Assembly (NCBI GenBank): GCA_015680685.1
Contig: MNCI01002706.1
Coordinates: forward strand, 742,912 to 806,911
From: Gnetum montanum
Taxonomy: Eukaryota > Streptophyta > Gnetopsida > Gnetales > Gnetaceae
Direction of reading: 5' to 3'
DNA: 64,000 nucleotides
Positions within the stretch are counted from its first letter, which is position 1. Each line of letters starts with the position of its first letter. Under the pieces are notes generated by a model. The model made no database searches and was not told where the DNA came from. It was given only the letters and a program-made list of their open reading frames with translations. Shown here one piece after another: positions 22,794 through 33,870 of this stretch. The translations under genes were made by a program, and so were the position numbers.

Positions 22794-24345
22794 GTTGGCC
22801 AACAATGGTAGAACTCTTCAACAAAAGATATCAAACTTATGCAAGAGTGTCAGCCTTGAGGAGACAAATCCAAGAGTGGAAACAAGAGCAACATGAACCC
22901 TTGGACATGGCCTTAGAAGATATTATGCATTGTTAAACAATTGCCCGGGCCATGGGTTCTTCAAGGAGAGCCTAATGTACCATACCATAGATGGGCTCTG
23001 TAATGAAATAAGGGAGACCCTAGGGATGTATGCCTAAGGTCAACTATATGAACTTCGAACCCATCAAGTCCAAGAGCTTATAAGCAGGTAGCAAAAGAAG
23101 AAGGAGAAATGGCTAAGTGTGAGAATATTGAGAAATCTCAAATAGGCCCAAAACCTTAAATCAACAAGGGCCCATGATAATGAAGAGGAGATATCAACTC
23201 ACCACAAGGAGGTGGAACCATCTTTGCCAATACTACAATCATTGGATGAAGTTGAGGAAAAGATCAATAAGATGATGGAATGGATGCATAAAAAATGTGG
23301 AGAATATGCCAACATTGTTAGAGGTAGATTCATGATGAACCAAGAAATAAAACAAAACACCCTTAGACAATTGGAAAGAAGGGTAGAAGAGAATAAGAGC
23401 TCAACTACCAATCATACGTATCAATGCAACATTTGCTTGTATGATCACCCCAAGGGCCAATGTCCAATCTTGTCACATTTACATGAGCATTGAGGAAGAA
23501 TGTTACATCCAGAGTTTATACAAAATACTATGTTCAATCATAGTGGCAACAATCCTAGTCGTGGAAGAGGCCACTACCAAACTAGTTATACCCTCCATAC
23601 CATCCGAACCTAAGTGCTTATCAAGTCGAACATCTTGTTTCCCCAACCAGGTCAACATCCTCTATCTTGTCACATTATTATTATTCTCCTCAATATTATC
23701 AATCTGTATCCTCACCAACAGGACCACCACCTTTGGTACCTTACACTTCTCCTCAATTTCAAAATTCTCATCCTTCACCTCCTTCTACATCACCACCAAG
23801 TGTTCCAGAGGGTTTTGCACCACAGCACCAACCCATGAACGTTACTTGTGCTACTACTAAGAACAGCAGTGGGGAATCTCCTCAACACGGAAGACACCCC
23901 TTCTTTAGGCATGACCATAAGAAGGCATAGCACAATTATGAGCCCACTACACCTGCCAACCCAACACAAGTCCAACACTATGGTGCAGCTCCCTCCTCGA
24001 ACCCAACGCCTCGTGTTACTTTCTCTAGGCCATCAACCACTACTCTAACAACCATGGGGCCCAATGAATATAACCATCAAGGGAGACAGATCAATCCATG
24101 TGTACCATCTTAAGGTCAAGGTTGCTGTAGTGGGTCAACCACTCATCAATTATCTACATCTTATAAATTTCCCCACTATGCTTACTATAATCAAGTGTGT
24201 GAACCCTAATGGGGTAAGTATGACTAGGTCCCAATATTTCCAACATGCAAGGATCCCAATCTTCCATTTATTAATTCTAGCCATGCTCAATCGTTTAGTT
24301 ATTGTGGGTATCCCCCATTCTAACAATAGCAGAATTAATAAATGT
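22794..24345 (+). pseudogene. gag of element A' (frameshifted)
   Basis: Capsid-like part at 22890-23110 (YYALLNNCPGHGFF, TIDGLCNEIRETLGMYA), then an acidic helical part in one open frame at 23212-23493 (LDEVEEKINKMMEWMHKK) that ends in a zinc-knuckle-like CNICLYDHPKGQC (CX2CX3HX4C). After a frameshift follows a long proline/serine/tyrosine linker (SHYYYSPQYYQS, SSPTGPPPLVPYTSP, best frame 23667-23930). This matches the gag relic at 3540-4660 block for block. Pol does not follow. Confidence 0.75.
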
Positions 24346-25640
24346 TTGTCTTTTCTTTAATTGTACAATTTTTTTTGTTTTTTTTTCCAGTTTTTCATCT
24401 TTCATTTTATTGTTTTGACTTTTTGACTTTTTGTCTTTTTATGAGTAATCTCATCTACAAATAAAACACTCATGTGGCTCGTTGGTTGAGGTGTTGTTCT
24501 ATGCTATCAAGTCTCAGGTGATTAATTATTTGGATAGTGGGCCCACAACATTCACTCCCCCATTATATTAATAAGAGGTTCCACTCTAAGTACAATGATA
24601 TTCATAATCATTAAAACTTAAAATAATTTTGTGCTTATTATGCCCAAAGTGAAGAATGACGGACCAAGAAGGAATGGCCAAGGTGTGACATCAAGGGGGC
24701 TTATGGATTCTCTTTGGTGGCATCTGTAAGAGTTATCATGCAACTTGGTTGTACTAAGATCCTTGTAGATCTCACGAAAAATGGGAGTAAGAGTAATCAA
24801 AAGGCACTCAACTAGAAAAAAATAATGCTATTCTAGGGGGTCCCACTGGAAAGACATGCACCCATGCCCAAAGGTAGGCAGCTTCTCTAGATTAAGCAAT
24901 ACTTCAAAAAAATAAACATGTGTGCTGCAAAGCAAAAATCACTCCTCCCTTGGATGAAATTCTTAGTGATTATATGCCTTGCTATCACGATGCTCTTATG
25001 GTTGTTCATTATGGGAAGAAGCAATGCAATGTCATTGATCAAAGGAATGGACTTGGTCCTAATTTTGGAGTGATGGGCAAATGACACACTAATCATGCCT
25101 TACATGCGAGATTCATTATGCCTTGAGTTAGTTACCTCATGTCCCAATCTCTGCAATCCCTTCTACAATTCACTTCATCTTGTTGTTCATGTATTTTTGA
25201 CTTGTGTCTTGTGTAGCATAGAATTCATACCTCATCACGTGGTATTTAGCATGTGTGTGTTTTTTTGCATTGGTGTAGACTACATTTAACCCTTCTAATG
25301 CCTACGGACATTGTAAGGTGTGGTTACGCAAGGGCATAGGTTGGAACCTGCTTTGAGGAGGACCCACTTGTGTGACTTTTGTAATTTATACTTGTTGCAC
25401 ATCACCATCTCATCATATTACACCTTCCCCATATTACAATATTCTTTCCCTTACCATTATCCTTCTAGTAAACATTGCTATGTACCAATACATGTCCTAT
25501 TTCCTCATACTCTTCATGAACTTTACTACTAGAATTTACACCATTATACTTTTTCTGTGCCTTTTGATCTAATCAACATTACCTTGGACCCTTTACATTG
25601 ATCTAAAGTCCTTAATTTATAATATAAAATTTCAAAAAAA
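24346..25640 (+). other. Non-coding spacer of A'
   Basis: T-rich tract (24360-24440), then sequence collinear with 17440-18990 of the old element, including the conserved block at 25315-25372. No pol motif found on either strand. Confidence 0.55.
25315..25372 (+). other. Conserved non-coding block, copy 2
   Basis: 'gtggttacgcaaggg', 'ggttggaacctgctttg' and 'gaggacccactt' match 18582-18650 and the - strand of 62350-62400. The centre (ggttggaacc) resembles a tRNA B-box, but no A-box lies at the right distance. Confidence 0.55.
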
Positions 25641-25678
25641 TTATTAGATATACCAAATCTCTAAATTTCGGTAGCCCG

Positions 25679-25735
25679 CGATATCGGGGTTGTGCTATCA
25701 GGTATGCAATATCGCATCCTATTACCCTATAAATA
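25679..25735 (+). promoter_or_regulatory. Internal LTR-like promoter: three phased sites and TATA box
   Basis: Sites at 25679 (cgatatcg), 25693 (tgctatca) and 25707 (caatatcg) are 14 bp apart. Then ccctataaatatgg, with the TATA at about 25727. Layout matches the U3 arrays of the A LTRs but lies inside the element, about 600 bp before the intact additional ORF, on the same strand. It could be a dedicated promoter for that ORF or the remnant of a nested LTR. Confidence 0.6.
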
Positions 25736-26314
25736 TGGACCNCAACTTGTGACTTGCGCATCTCTCAATCTATCAATCTTCACTCGCTTACTTGTGCTCT
25801 GATTTTCATTCCGTTTGGACCTATCTAAACCTGAAGTGTTTAACTTAGTCATGGGAGAGGGGTACACACTGAATTGCACATAAATTTTCTGGAATTTGTT
25901 ATCGCCCGAAAGACATTATCAAGGGTAATTAGTTATAAATGCCAAAAACAATTTTATCTCCTCATCTATACCAAGGAATTAAAACTCTAAGGCCACCTAG
26001 GTAAAGAGGGCCAAATACTAAAACCTTTTGGGAACATTCCATAAAAAATCCTAACTTAAATTCACATGGAATAAAAATGAACTCATTAAGGTAAGAAGTA
26101 AGGTATAACTTAACTTTGGTAAGCAACCTTACTAATGATTGGCCCCATGTGATTGCAGATGGCCCCAAAGCATGGATAATAAGAAGGTTCCTCTCAAGGT
26201 GTGGCCAAGTGATGCAGGAGAGGTGAAAGACAATGTGCAAAGCAAGAGGAGAAATCATTCAATATCCATCAAGAAGCCCCTACTATTGTACAATTTGGGT
26301 AGGTAGAAGGATGA
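25736..26314 (+). other. Possible leader of the additional ORF
   Basis: No coding content recognised. 'tgtgattgcag' followed by atggcccc at 26149-26167 has the look of a splice acceptor placed before a start codon, but that short frame closes after six codons, so use is unproven. A single ambiguous base is at 25742. Confidence 0.35.
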
Positions 26315-27100
26315 GCTACTGTAGTACCTAAACAGCAACAACACCTCACGTTGCCCCCGGAGTGTGTTCAAGCCATCTGTGAAAGGTCCACATCAACTAC
26401 AGTGATCATGGAATTAAACTTTGAACCCTTCACAGAATTCACTCCTGAGGCCATTAGGGACCACCTCAAAGGATCTTCATTATGGCCTATCCTCTCTGAA
26501 AGTAGTGCCTGGTACTTAGGAGAAATGTACCAATTTTGGCACAATAAAGAAGAAGGCACCACAGTTGACATTTGTGGTGTGTCAATTGATTTTTCCACCA
26601 AAGCCATTTTGGAAGTGTTAAACCTTTCGAACATAGGGCCAAAGGTTGCTCATCTATCTACTCACTCTAATGCTGATGCACGAAGGGTTTCGTTAGACAG
26701 GGCATACCGTAAGGAAGATAAGACCTATGGAGAGTTAACATTGGAAAAGAAGATATACTTTAAAATTGAAACTTATCACATCTTTTCCACAAAAGGATTA
26801 AACAGAATTTCAACATATGTGGCAAGAGGAAGTGCGATATTGATGGGAAAGGTTAATGCTAACCTACCTCATCTATATCTCATGGAGAGCTTAAGGTGGT
26901 TTGAAGAACACAAGATAGGGAAGCTTGCGTTGCCCTTCCCTTGTCTCACCAGGAAGCTATGCAAACATGATGGTGTTCAAGGATACACTAATGACATCCT
27001 CAGAAGAGCCCAAAATGCTTCATACGCTGAACTACTGAAGCCACCAATTGCAAGGAAAAGTGCTAGTGAGACGCTGGAGTCTACACAAGAGCAAGAATAG
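26315..27100 (+). CDS. Additional retrotransposon ORF (putative plant transposon protein-like)
   Basis: Uninterrupted frame of about 260 codons, the longest in the left half of the window. The first in-frame ATG is at 26408 (MELNFEPFTEFTPEAIR), giving about 231 residues. The frame is open from 26315. The protein is globular and mixed: tryptophan/tyrosine-rich start (WPIL, WYLGEMYQFWHNK), a central part (VDICGVSIDFSTKAILEVLN), KKIYFKIETYHIF, and a C-terminal region ending in a polar tail. It lacks RT, protease or integrase motifs. A mutated homologue in the same position of the old element (19600) shows it is a family trait. It resembles the PMD/putative-plant-transposon-protein-type ORFs found after pol in large Ty3 elements; this is recall, not a search. 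Role unknown; intactness in an otherwise decayed element suggests selection or recent activity. Confidence 0.7.
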   Translation, partial: ATVVPKQQQHLTLPPECVQAICERSTSTTVIMELNFEPFTEFTPEAIRDHLKGSSLWPILSESSAWYLGEMYQFWHNKEEGTTVDICGVSIDFSTKAILEVLNLSNIGPKVAHLSTHSNADARRVSLDRAYRKEDKTYGELTLEKKIYFKIETYHIFSTKGLNRISTYVARGSAILMGKVNANLPHLYLMESLRWFEEHKIGKLALPFPCLTRKLCKHDGVQGYTNDILRRAQNASYAELLKPPIARKSASETLESTQEQE

Positions 27101-28940
27101 ATTATGGGGCCCACTGCAACTCAACTTGCAAGGCCTAGCCAACTTCCAAGCACAGGGCCTAGTCAACAACAAGAAGTAGGGCCCAGCATGAGCCAACAAG
27201 ATCAACCACCACCACCACCTCAGGATTACCGACTATCGATGAGCCATCTCAAGGCCATCACTGAGATGGTTAGTTGGGGAAGTCGTGATGATGCAAATCT
27301 CTTCCGCATCATCGACAATACCGTACAGCCCACTGTCTCTATAGATCATGCACAAGGCGAGGTGTCCATTTAGATAGGAGGAGGGGAGACTCATTGGTCA
27401 CAACAGATTTCAAGGAATGTTGCTTCCTTTCAGGTGAAATTGGAGACTAGTGAAGGGGCCATAGTAGTGGTCATGTAGCACTAGGACATAGTGGGAGTCG
27501 TAGAGGTGGTCACAGACCACATCAAAGAATCTTTTAACATCCTTGTTGTGCCACCGGTAGATTTCACAAGAGCACAAGATGCTCAAACTCTAGCTGGTCC
27601 CTCAATGACTCCTGTGGAGCATGAGGATGTGCTTGATCGATTGCTGCAAATAGGACAGGTGATGACGTCCTTGTTTGACATCCCACAGGATGTTACGGTA
27701 GCACAATTAGACCTCATTTCCACCAAAGGGAAGCTGGTCATGACAGAGATAAGGGATAAGCATGAAGAAGTAGAATTGGAAAGACTACAAGAAAGACTCA
27801 TAACCTTGCAAGCCACATAGTGGGATTCCTCTCAAATCGTTCCCGCAGACCAGTTGGACACCTTTAGGACAAAGTAACTTAACAAATTATTGGTGGATAA
27901 TAAAAGAGTGGTAAAGGAAAAAAAGAAGGCTGACTAGGATGCCTCCAAGGCACAAGCGCAAATCTACACACATGCCAAGACAATCAAGGCCTTACAAGAA
28001 GAGAATAAACAACTTGTTGCCAACAATCTTCAATTGACCTCTATGGAGAAACAAAAGAACATTCTCGAAGAAAATTTTCAGCAACTACAAGAACAGTTGA
28101 TCAGGGTCAACCAGGACAAGAACCATTTGGCCAGAGAAAATTGAACCCTCTTAATGGAGGAGGTATACGCCATCCATCAAAATATGGCCATTGAAATAAG
28201 TGCATGACAAAATGAGGCCAAGTGGCACGAAAAATTAGAGCATTTCCAAGACCAGTGGGAATGTACAAGCAAGTTATCAAAAAAGAGATCCATATGGCCA
28301 AGGCCCACATCAACACTTTCAGTGCTTAGCACATTGATTGGAAGGCCATATTGGGTACATACGCATTTGCCCACCAGGTGAAACTTAAAAGTCAAGACCT
28401 GCAGATTCAGGATCTCACAGAGTATATGGAGTTGGAAAATCTATGGTATGCTAATCTAGCCATGTTGACAGCAGGGCACCTGATGATAGAGCTCGAGAGG
28501 TAGGTAGCTACCACCTACACCAAGTATGAAGCAAAATTTTTAGAACACAAGAAAACATTGCAGAAGCTAGAAGTCATAAATTCTGAATTGGATGTGGTTA
28601 AAGCAAGCTACCAAGGATAAAAAGATGTTGCAACAGACTTGGCTCGATAGCTTACAGAATTTCAGGAGTACAGGGACAAAGCTAGAGCCTATGAGGAGGA
28701 ACAACGGTTGTTTATGGCCTGGTACGTCAAGGCAAATAAGATGTTCCCACAACCACCATGCCCATGGGAGGTGCCGACCCCATCAAGCATTAGAGCATTA
28801 GCATGGACGACATAGGATCCTCGAATAGAAGAGGAGAAGCTCTAGTCACTACTTCAACATCATCAAATCCCAAAACCTGGACCACAAGACAAGGGGAAGA
28901 AACCCATGGAGGAGCCACCGCCACCTAGAACCACATGAGC
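27101..28940 (+). pseudogene. Downstream region of the additional ORF: P/Q linker and long coiled coil
   Basis: After a stop at 27098 the same style continues in shifting frames: a Q/P/S-rich linker (27104-27373, with SQQDQPPPPPQDYRLSMS), a helical part (27491-27820: EIRDKHEEVELERLQERL), then a long heptad-rich stretch (27900-28800: TIKALQEENKQLVANN, MEKQKNILEENFQQLQEQL, IQDLTEYMELENLWYANLAM). Five or more stops interrupt it. If read through it would add several hundred residues of coiled coil to the 26315 protein. The old element has the same tail at 30041. Confidence 0.55.
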
Positions 28941-29144
28941 CAAATAAAGTTTATAATTTTTCAACTTTGCAATTTTGTAATGCTGTAATTTTGTAATTGT
29001 GTGTTGTGTCCCAATTTTTTCCTATTGAGTTCTCCACTGCAACATGAATAAATCATTAGTCAGCCAATAATCCCATACCTATCCACTATGTAATAAATGG
29101 AGCTTGTTCTCATTTTTGACTCGAGGACAAGTTGTCATTTAGTT

Positions 29145-29153
29145 GTAGGGGTA
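29145..29153 (+). other. Polypurine tract of A'
   Basis: GTAGGGGTA directly before LTR start TGATGAATC. The preceding 'ttgtcatttagt' matches the - strand element's tract at 61598-61622. Confidence 0.6.
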
Positions 29154-30040
29154 TGATGAATCATAATTCATCAAGCTGCGATATCGAACCCCCAATATCG
29201 AAGCCTTGGTATCATGTACACAATATCATAGCCAGGTCACGATATCGAATACACGATATCGCAACTCCTGTGTAGACCTATAAATACACATGTAGGAACA
29301 TGGGAAAGGAGTCAGTTTTTTAGCAGTCTTTGGTCAGTTTTAGGAGTCAGTTTAGTCAGAGTCTTTTTGTTCCTTTCAACCCTTTCTCCCAATGCATGTT
29401 TGCAGTGTGATGATTGTAATTGTACAGCATCCTTTATTCAAGTGTGATGTACCTGGACACACACATGACTAGAAATAAATATCGAGATTACTTCATCATT
29501 GCAACATCCACTTAGTTTAATTATTTAATTAATTTTTTTGTAGTTAATATCTCTTCACCCTAAACTCCTTAAATGTAGAATGAGTACAACTTGATCACGA
29601 GCATCTACATGTGACTACTTGGTATCCCAGTAGCGTACTGGGGCCATGCGCTTGGTAATCCCAGTGGTAGTCATGCACGAGGCCTAAGATGTGTACAAAT
29701 GATTAAAGAATGAATGCTCATCACACTTAGGCTAGTCTAGACTCTCTTCCCCTATCTCCTCTTAGCTTAGCTCCCTCTCTCCCTTTTCCTCTTAGCTTAG
29801 TTAAAGTTATTTCCCATTACCTTCAGGAGTAGCATTAGTTTAGGAATATATCATACACCTCACTCTAGACTAAACCATATGTGACAAAGCAATTACTAGT
29901 CCATGTGGGAAGACAGCAAACTGTGATCAATGAGTAACTATCTAGATACCACAACTAGCCCGTCTGCAGAGTTTGACCGTATCATGCGTGAAACGCTTGT
30001 ATTCGTATGGTTGAGTGTAGGGGTACCTCGCCACTCATTA
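29154..30040 (+). repeat. 3' LTR of A'
   Basis: 887 bp, TGATGAATC to ccactcatta. Related to the LTRs at 1189, 30918 and 60757 (-), which share the 'ttggtaatccca', 'ttaggctag/ttaggatag' and terminal 'ctcatca' regions. Confidence 0.88.
29179..29290 (+). promoter_or_regulatory. Phased CGATATCG-type array plus TATA box (A' 3' LTR)
   Basis: Sites at 29179 (cgatatcg), 29193 (caatatcg), 29207 (tggtatca), 29221 (caatatca), 29240 (cgatatcg) and 29254 (cgatatcg): spacing 14, 14, 14, 19, 14, identical to the 5' LTR although several sites differ in sequence. TATA ctataaata at 29279. Confidence 0.82.
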
Positions 30041-30917
30041 CTAATTAAAGCCATCAAGCAACTCCAACAAAGAGGTGATGCATGGTAGCTCATCATTGAT
30101 GGGCTCAATGCATATAATCAAGTAGAAATCCATCTAAAAAAGTTGTAGATTGAGGAGATGACAAAGTACATGGAGCTAGCTAACCTCCATTATGAAAACT
30201 TCGCAATGCAGATAGCAAAAAGACCCAAGTCAAAGTTGAAAAAGCAAGTAGCCATCTCCTACCTCCTCTATGAGATAGAGTTTAAGCTCCATAAGGAAAC
30301 AAAATAAAAATTGAAAGTAGCTAACATGAAGCTTGAGGTTCTTAAGAACCTAGCCAGGAAAATAAATGACTACTAGGAACTACAAAATCTTATCCATACA
30401 TTTGATATCAAACATAAACATTTCACAACCTAATTTTTCAACATGAAAGAGTTGTTTCCTAAAATACCCTAGCTATGGGATATGCTAACACCGACTAGGT
30501 GATGCTATCTAGACCATCAACGATGATGCATGAAGGAAAAAATAAAGGCACTATTGAACACCTTTAGATTCTCAGATGTAGCAATAGCAATAGTAAGGCA
30601 TCCTAGACCACCAATAGGACTAAGATGTGATGAAGGACCATCTAAGCCATAGGATCCTCCACCTTTATCCATGATGTGAAAACTTCATCCTAGTCAATTT
30701 CATATGGCTAGCAACTACTAAATTTTTATCAAGTGTCAAATTTTTGTTGTATGTTCAATTTTGTAAGCCCTCAAATATTTTGTAATATGATACTCAACAT
30801 TTATCCATAATTATTGTTTGTCTATCTATCATCAGTTTCATAATCCTCAAATTTTCTAAACAACTCTATCCTATTTTTGTTCACTTGAGAAAAAATTTTC
30901 AATCAATCGTGGAGATA
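30041..30917 (+). pseudogene. Additional ORF of old element, part 2, and its 3' region
   Basis: KAIKQLQQRGDA, QVEIHLKKL, EEMTKYMELANLHYENFAMQ and QVAISYLLYEIEFKLH align with 28340-28560 of A' (WKAILGTYAFA, QVKLKSQDLQ, DLTEYMELENLWYANLAM, YTKYEAKFLEH). The preceding part ends at 21597, so the A' insertion point is exact to a few bases. A T/A-rich 3' region leads to the LTR at 30918. Confidence 0.7.
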
Positions 30918-31654
30918 TGATGAAGTATCTACTAGTTGCCTACATCTATGCATACCTAACAACAAAGACTCATCAATGCATACTTCGATGCTTTAATGAA
31001 TATGCATCAACATTGGTACACCTAAAGCCTATATAAATGCATGCACCATCTACATTTATGGAACCTTTGATCATTCTAGTAGCTAGACTCTTGCAATTTT
31101 CTTTTGTATGACTTAGCCAGATTTTCCTCTACATGCCTATAGCATAGATCAAGTTGATTGTACAAAATGTTATTCAAGTGCATGAAGTACATGGATAATT
31201 TTACATGACAGTAATAAAATTGAGATTAATTCCTTCCATTACAACACTTGGACTAGCACTTAGTTTATTTCCAAGTACTTTACTTTAAATGCATTTTACT
31301 TTCATGCACTTAGAAATTTAATATTTTATTTCATAGCAGCATGAGTATGATCACTACGAGCATAATATATTAATGCTTGGTAATCCCAGTAGTGAGTACC
31401 TAATATGCCTAATAGTATATACTTGGTAATCCTAGCAATGTTAGTATATATTAAGGATGGGTATGGAAAGTGGGGACAAATGCTCTATAGTTAGGATAGT
31501 TTAGTTTACTTTTATTTCTATAATTGAATTAGAAGTTACTATTTCTCTCTTTATCTAGGGTAATATTAGTCTCAAGTCCACAAAATTCAACCAAATCATG
31601 CATGAACAATTTTGATTCATATGGTTGGGCATAGGAAACACTCACCACTCATCA
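30918..31654 (+). repeat. 3' LTR of old Athila/Tat-like element
   Basis: TGATGAAGTATC to cactcatca. Matches the 5' LTR at about 1413-2159 with many substitutions and is shorter at its start. TATA-like ctatataaatg at about 31029. It lacks the GATATC array of the younger A LTRs. Confidence 0.72.
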
Positions 31655-33810
31655 ATTACCTAACTAGGCTAGACATTCTTACTAGTCCATCCACAAATTA
31701 CATGGTTGACTATGATGCTTGTAGACTATATGCTTAAGCATTAACAAAGTCATTATTAATCATTCATGAAAGAACATTGGGTTGAATATGATTGTGGAAG
31801 ATTTTAGTTATTGCGGATGATTTTCTAGTTGAACATAAGATATCCATGTTCACTCCTAAAATGGTAACTTTTATAGGTTTTACAAGCTATGTTTTTTAGT
31901 TATGATTGTTCACGGAAATTGTATATTATTTTTATCTAGATTAAAATGTACCATTTGAAATTTCATTACTATCAAAGTGACTTGACATATTAGGACATTA
32001 ATATCAATATGAATGCTTGCTACAATTCTACTAGATTATCTAATATATCCTTTCTTTAGTAATTCTTTTACATAGATCATTACCATGATACTAGAATTTA
32101 ATTTTGAGATGATCTTAGATGCTTGTAATCTTTTATAAATATTTTCTTCAATCATTTTTTGTTGATGTTTTTATTTATTGGATTTTTTAATTTTATATAA
32201 GTTTGATTAATACTTCTTTTGGAAATCAATGAAAGTTACTACTTAAATAATATGATTATTTAAGCATTGTTATCTTTTTAGAGCTATAGAGTATTTTAGA
32301 CATGTTTTTAAACTTGAGATTTCCTACGAATCTTTTCAATTTCAATGTTATTAAAAATTTTTATTTTAAAACATTGCATTGTCCAAAGTTGTTTTATCAA
32401 ATAAACTAGAATGATTTTTTTTAGAGGTAGATCATGTTAAAAGTTTCTTTCAGAAGTTTACCATTTTATTGAACCTTTTTACTCTTAGAAAATAGATAAT
32501 TTTTTTTGTTTTTAAGTTCTAATAAAGAAGTTTACAAGGTTACTTCTATGATGTGATGTTTGTAGAAGCCCTATGAGTGGCTCAGGGAAATGGTATAACT
32601 GAAATGTGATGGATAACATTATCTTTACTTCTACTAGATGAACATCACATTATAAAAATTTGTATTAAGTGGCACACAACATGTTACATTAGCTTAATCA
32701 TACATTGTTTACCATAATTTTCATACATTCATATGTTACATGTGCTAACATTTAATTGGCTAACAAACCATATCCAAAGTCACTTAAAAACATTGTAAAT
32801 CCTAATAGGGGATGGGTGGAACCCAAAACTTTCTTTTAAAAAATATTTACCCCTAGGACATATAGTCAAATTAGAACCTTATAACTCAACATTGTCTACC
32901 AAAATCAAACTCATAACTTGGAGCTTTCAATCCTAATATGACTTTTTCCATAATTTGATAATTATCTATTTGAAAAACAAATTCTAGTTTGCTTCGACAT
33001 TACTTCCTACATTAAAGGCCTCATAACTGTAAATATGAATTGCTAAGAAAGTTTTCTAAAAGCACCACATGCTAATTAGTTGGATTGCTAACCAAGGTGT
33101 TACAAAGCTATATGTGAAATATAGTCACATGCAACAATAGAAAACCTTGGTCTTTCTTTCTCAATTTGCTTGTTCAAGCCAAGTGTTTGAAGTTTTGTTA
33201 ATCTCAAGGGATTCTTATAAAGATATTCTAGCAAAAAAAATATTTTGAAAAGAAACACTCCTATAATAATTCCTAAAAGCCCATGTTTTTAAAAGTATTA
33301 TGGACCCCTAAATATATAAGCCAATATAAAACTTCTTAAGTAGAATTTTGTAAATCAACACTACCAAGTAGAAAAAACCTATAACTTGAACTTTTCAAAT
33401 TAAAAGTTTTACTAATAGGCAAACACCATAACTCAATTAAAGTAAGTAGTTTATTATCTTGAAAAGAAAGCATGATATCCTTTGCCTATGTTAATGAATT
33501 AGTCCATATTAATAAAGGCAACAAAATGATGACATAAATGTTGTTTCTCCCTCCACAATGTTTCTAGGACCAAAGCCTTCATTCACTTGTAGATATCATT
33601 ATTATGAATGTCTACCAGAAGCTTTCATTTTGGGTTTACAACTAATTTCAATTATTATCATCTTGGGCTTATCAAGCACACTAGCTAACATCTTCAGTAT
33701 ATTACCAAGGTAATTAGCTTCTATCCTAAGATGATTGGTAGGGATTTTATTTGAACATATGTACCATCTTGTTTCTTTCCTAAGCAAACATTCTTGCTGA
33801 GAAAGACAGC
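31655..33810. other. AT-rich intergenic sequence
   Basis: No open frames, repeats or motifs I can support. T-rich tracts at 32140-32540. Confidence 0.5.
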
Positions 33811-33870
33811 ATGAGCTATAGCTCAAATGGTTAGTTCACACGCTTACCTCTGATTCCAAAAAAAAAAATA
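33811..33870 (+). repeat. tRNA-like 5' half with A tail (possible SINE fragment)
   Basis: GAGCTATAGCTCAAATGG at 33813 contains a perfect pol III A-box (TAGCTCAAATGG). It is followed by 'ttagttcacacgcttacctctgattcc' and an A run. No B-box or tRNA fold, so not a tRNA gene; probably a short tRNA-derived SINE piece. Confidence 0.35.

Larger units (their letters stand above)
21598..30040 (+). mobile_element. Element A': pol-less Athila/Tat-like LTR retrotransposon
   Basis: Two highly similar LTRs (21598 into the gap; 29154-30040) enclose gag, a long non-coding spacer with an internal LTR-like promoter, an intact additional ORF and a coiled-coil region, but no RT, RNase H or integrase. The flanks read gtaat before and ctaat after, a probable target-site duplication with one mismatch. 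It is inserted in the additional ORF of the old element, whose two halves flank it collinearly. A mobilised copy would need pol supplied by a relative. The N gap covers the 5' LTR end, PBS and gag start, so a pol loss there cannot be excluded, but 716 bp is too small to hold pol. Confidence 0.85.

Noticed and set aside
22038-22896. Four long open frames (255-280 codons)
   Set aside because: They consist of N positions of the assembly gap.
23441-23860. 139-codon frame on the + strand
   Set aside because: Overlaps gag in another frame; the proline/tyrosine-rich gag frame is the one shared with the old element.
24466-24560. tRNA-like stretch (tggctcgttggttgaggtg)
   Set aside because: A-box-like only; no B-box at a proper distance and no cloverleaf.
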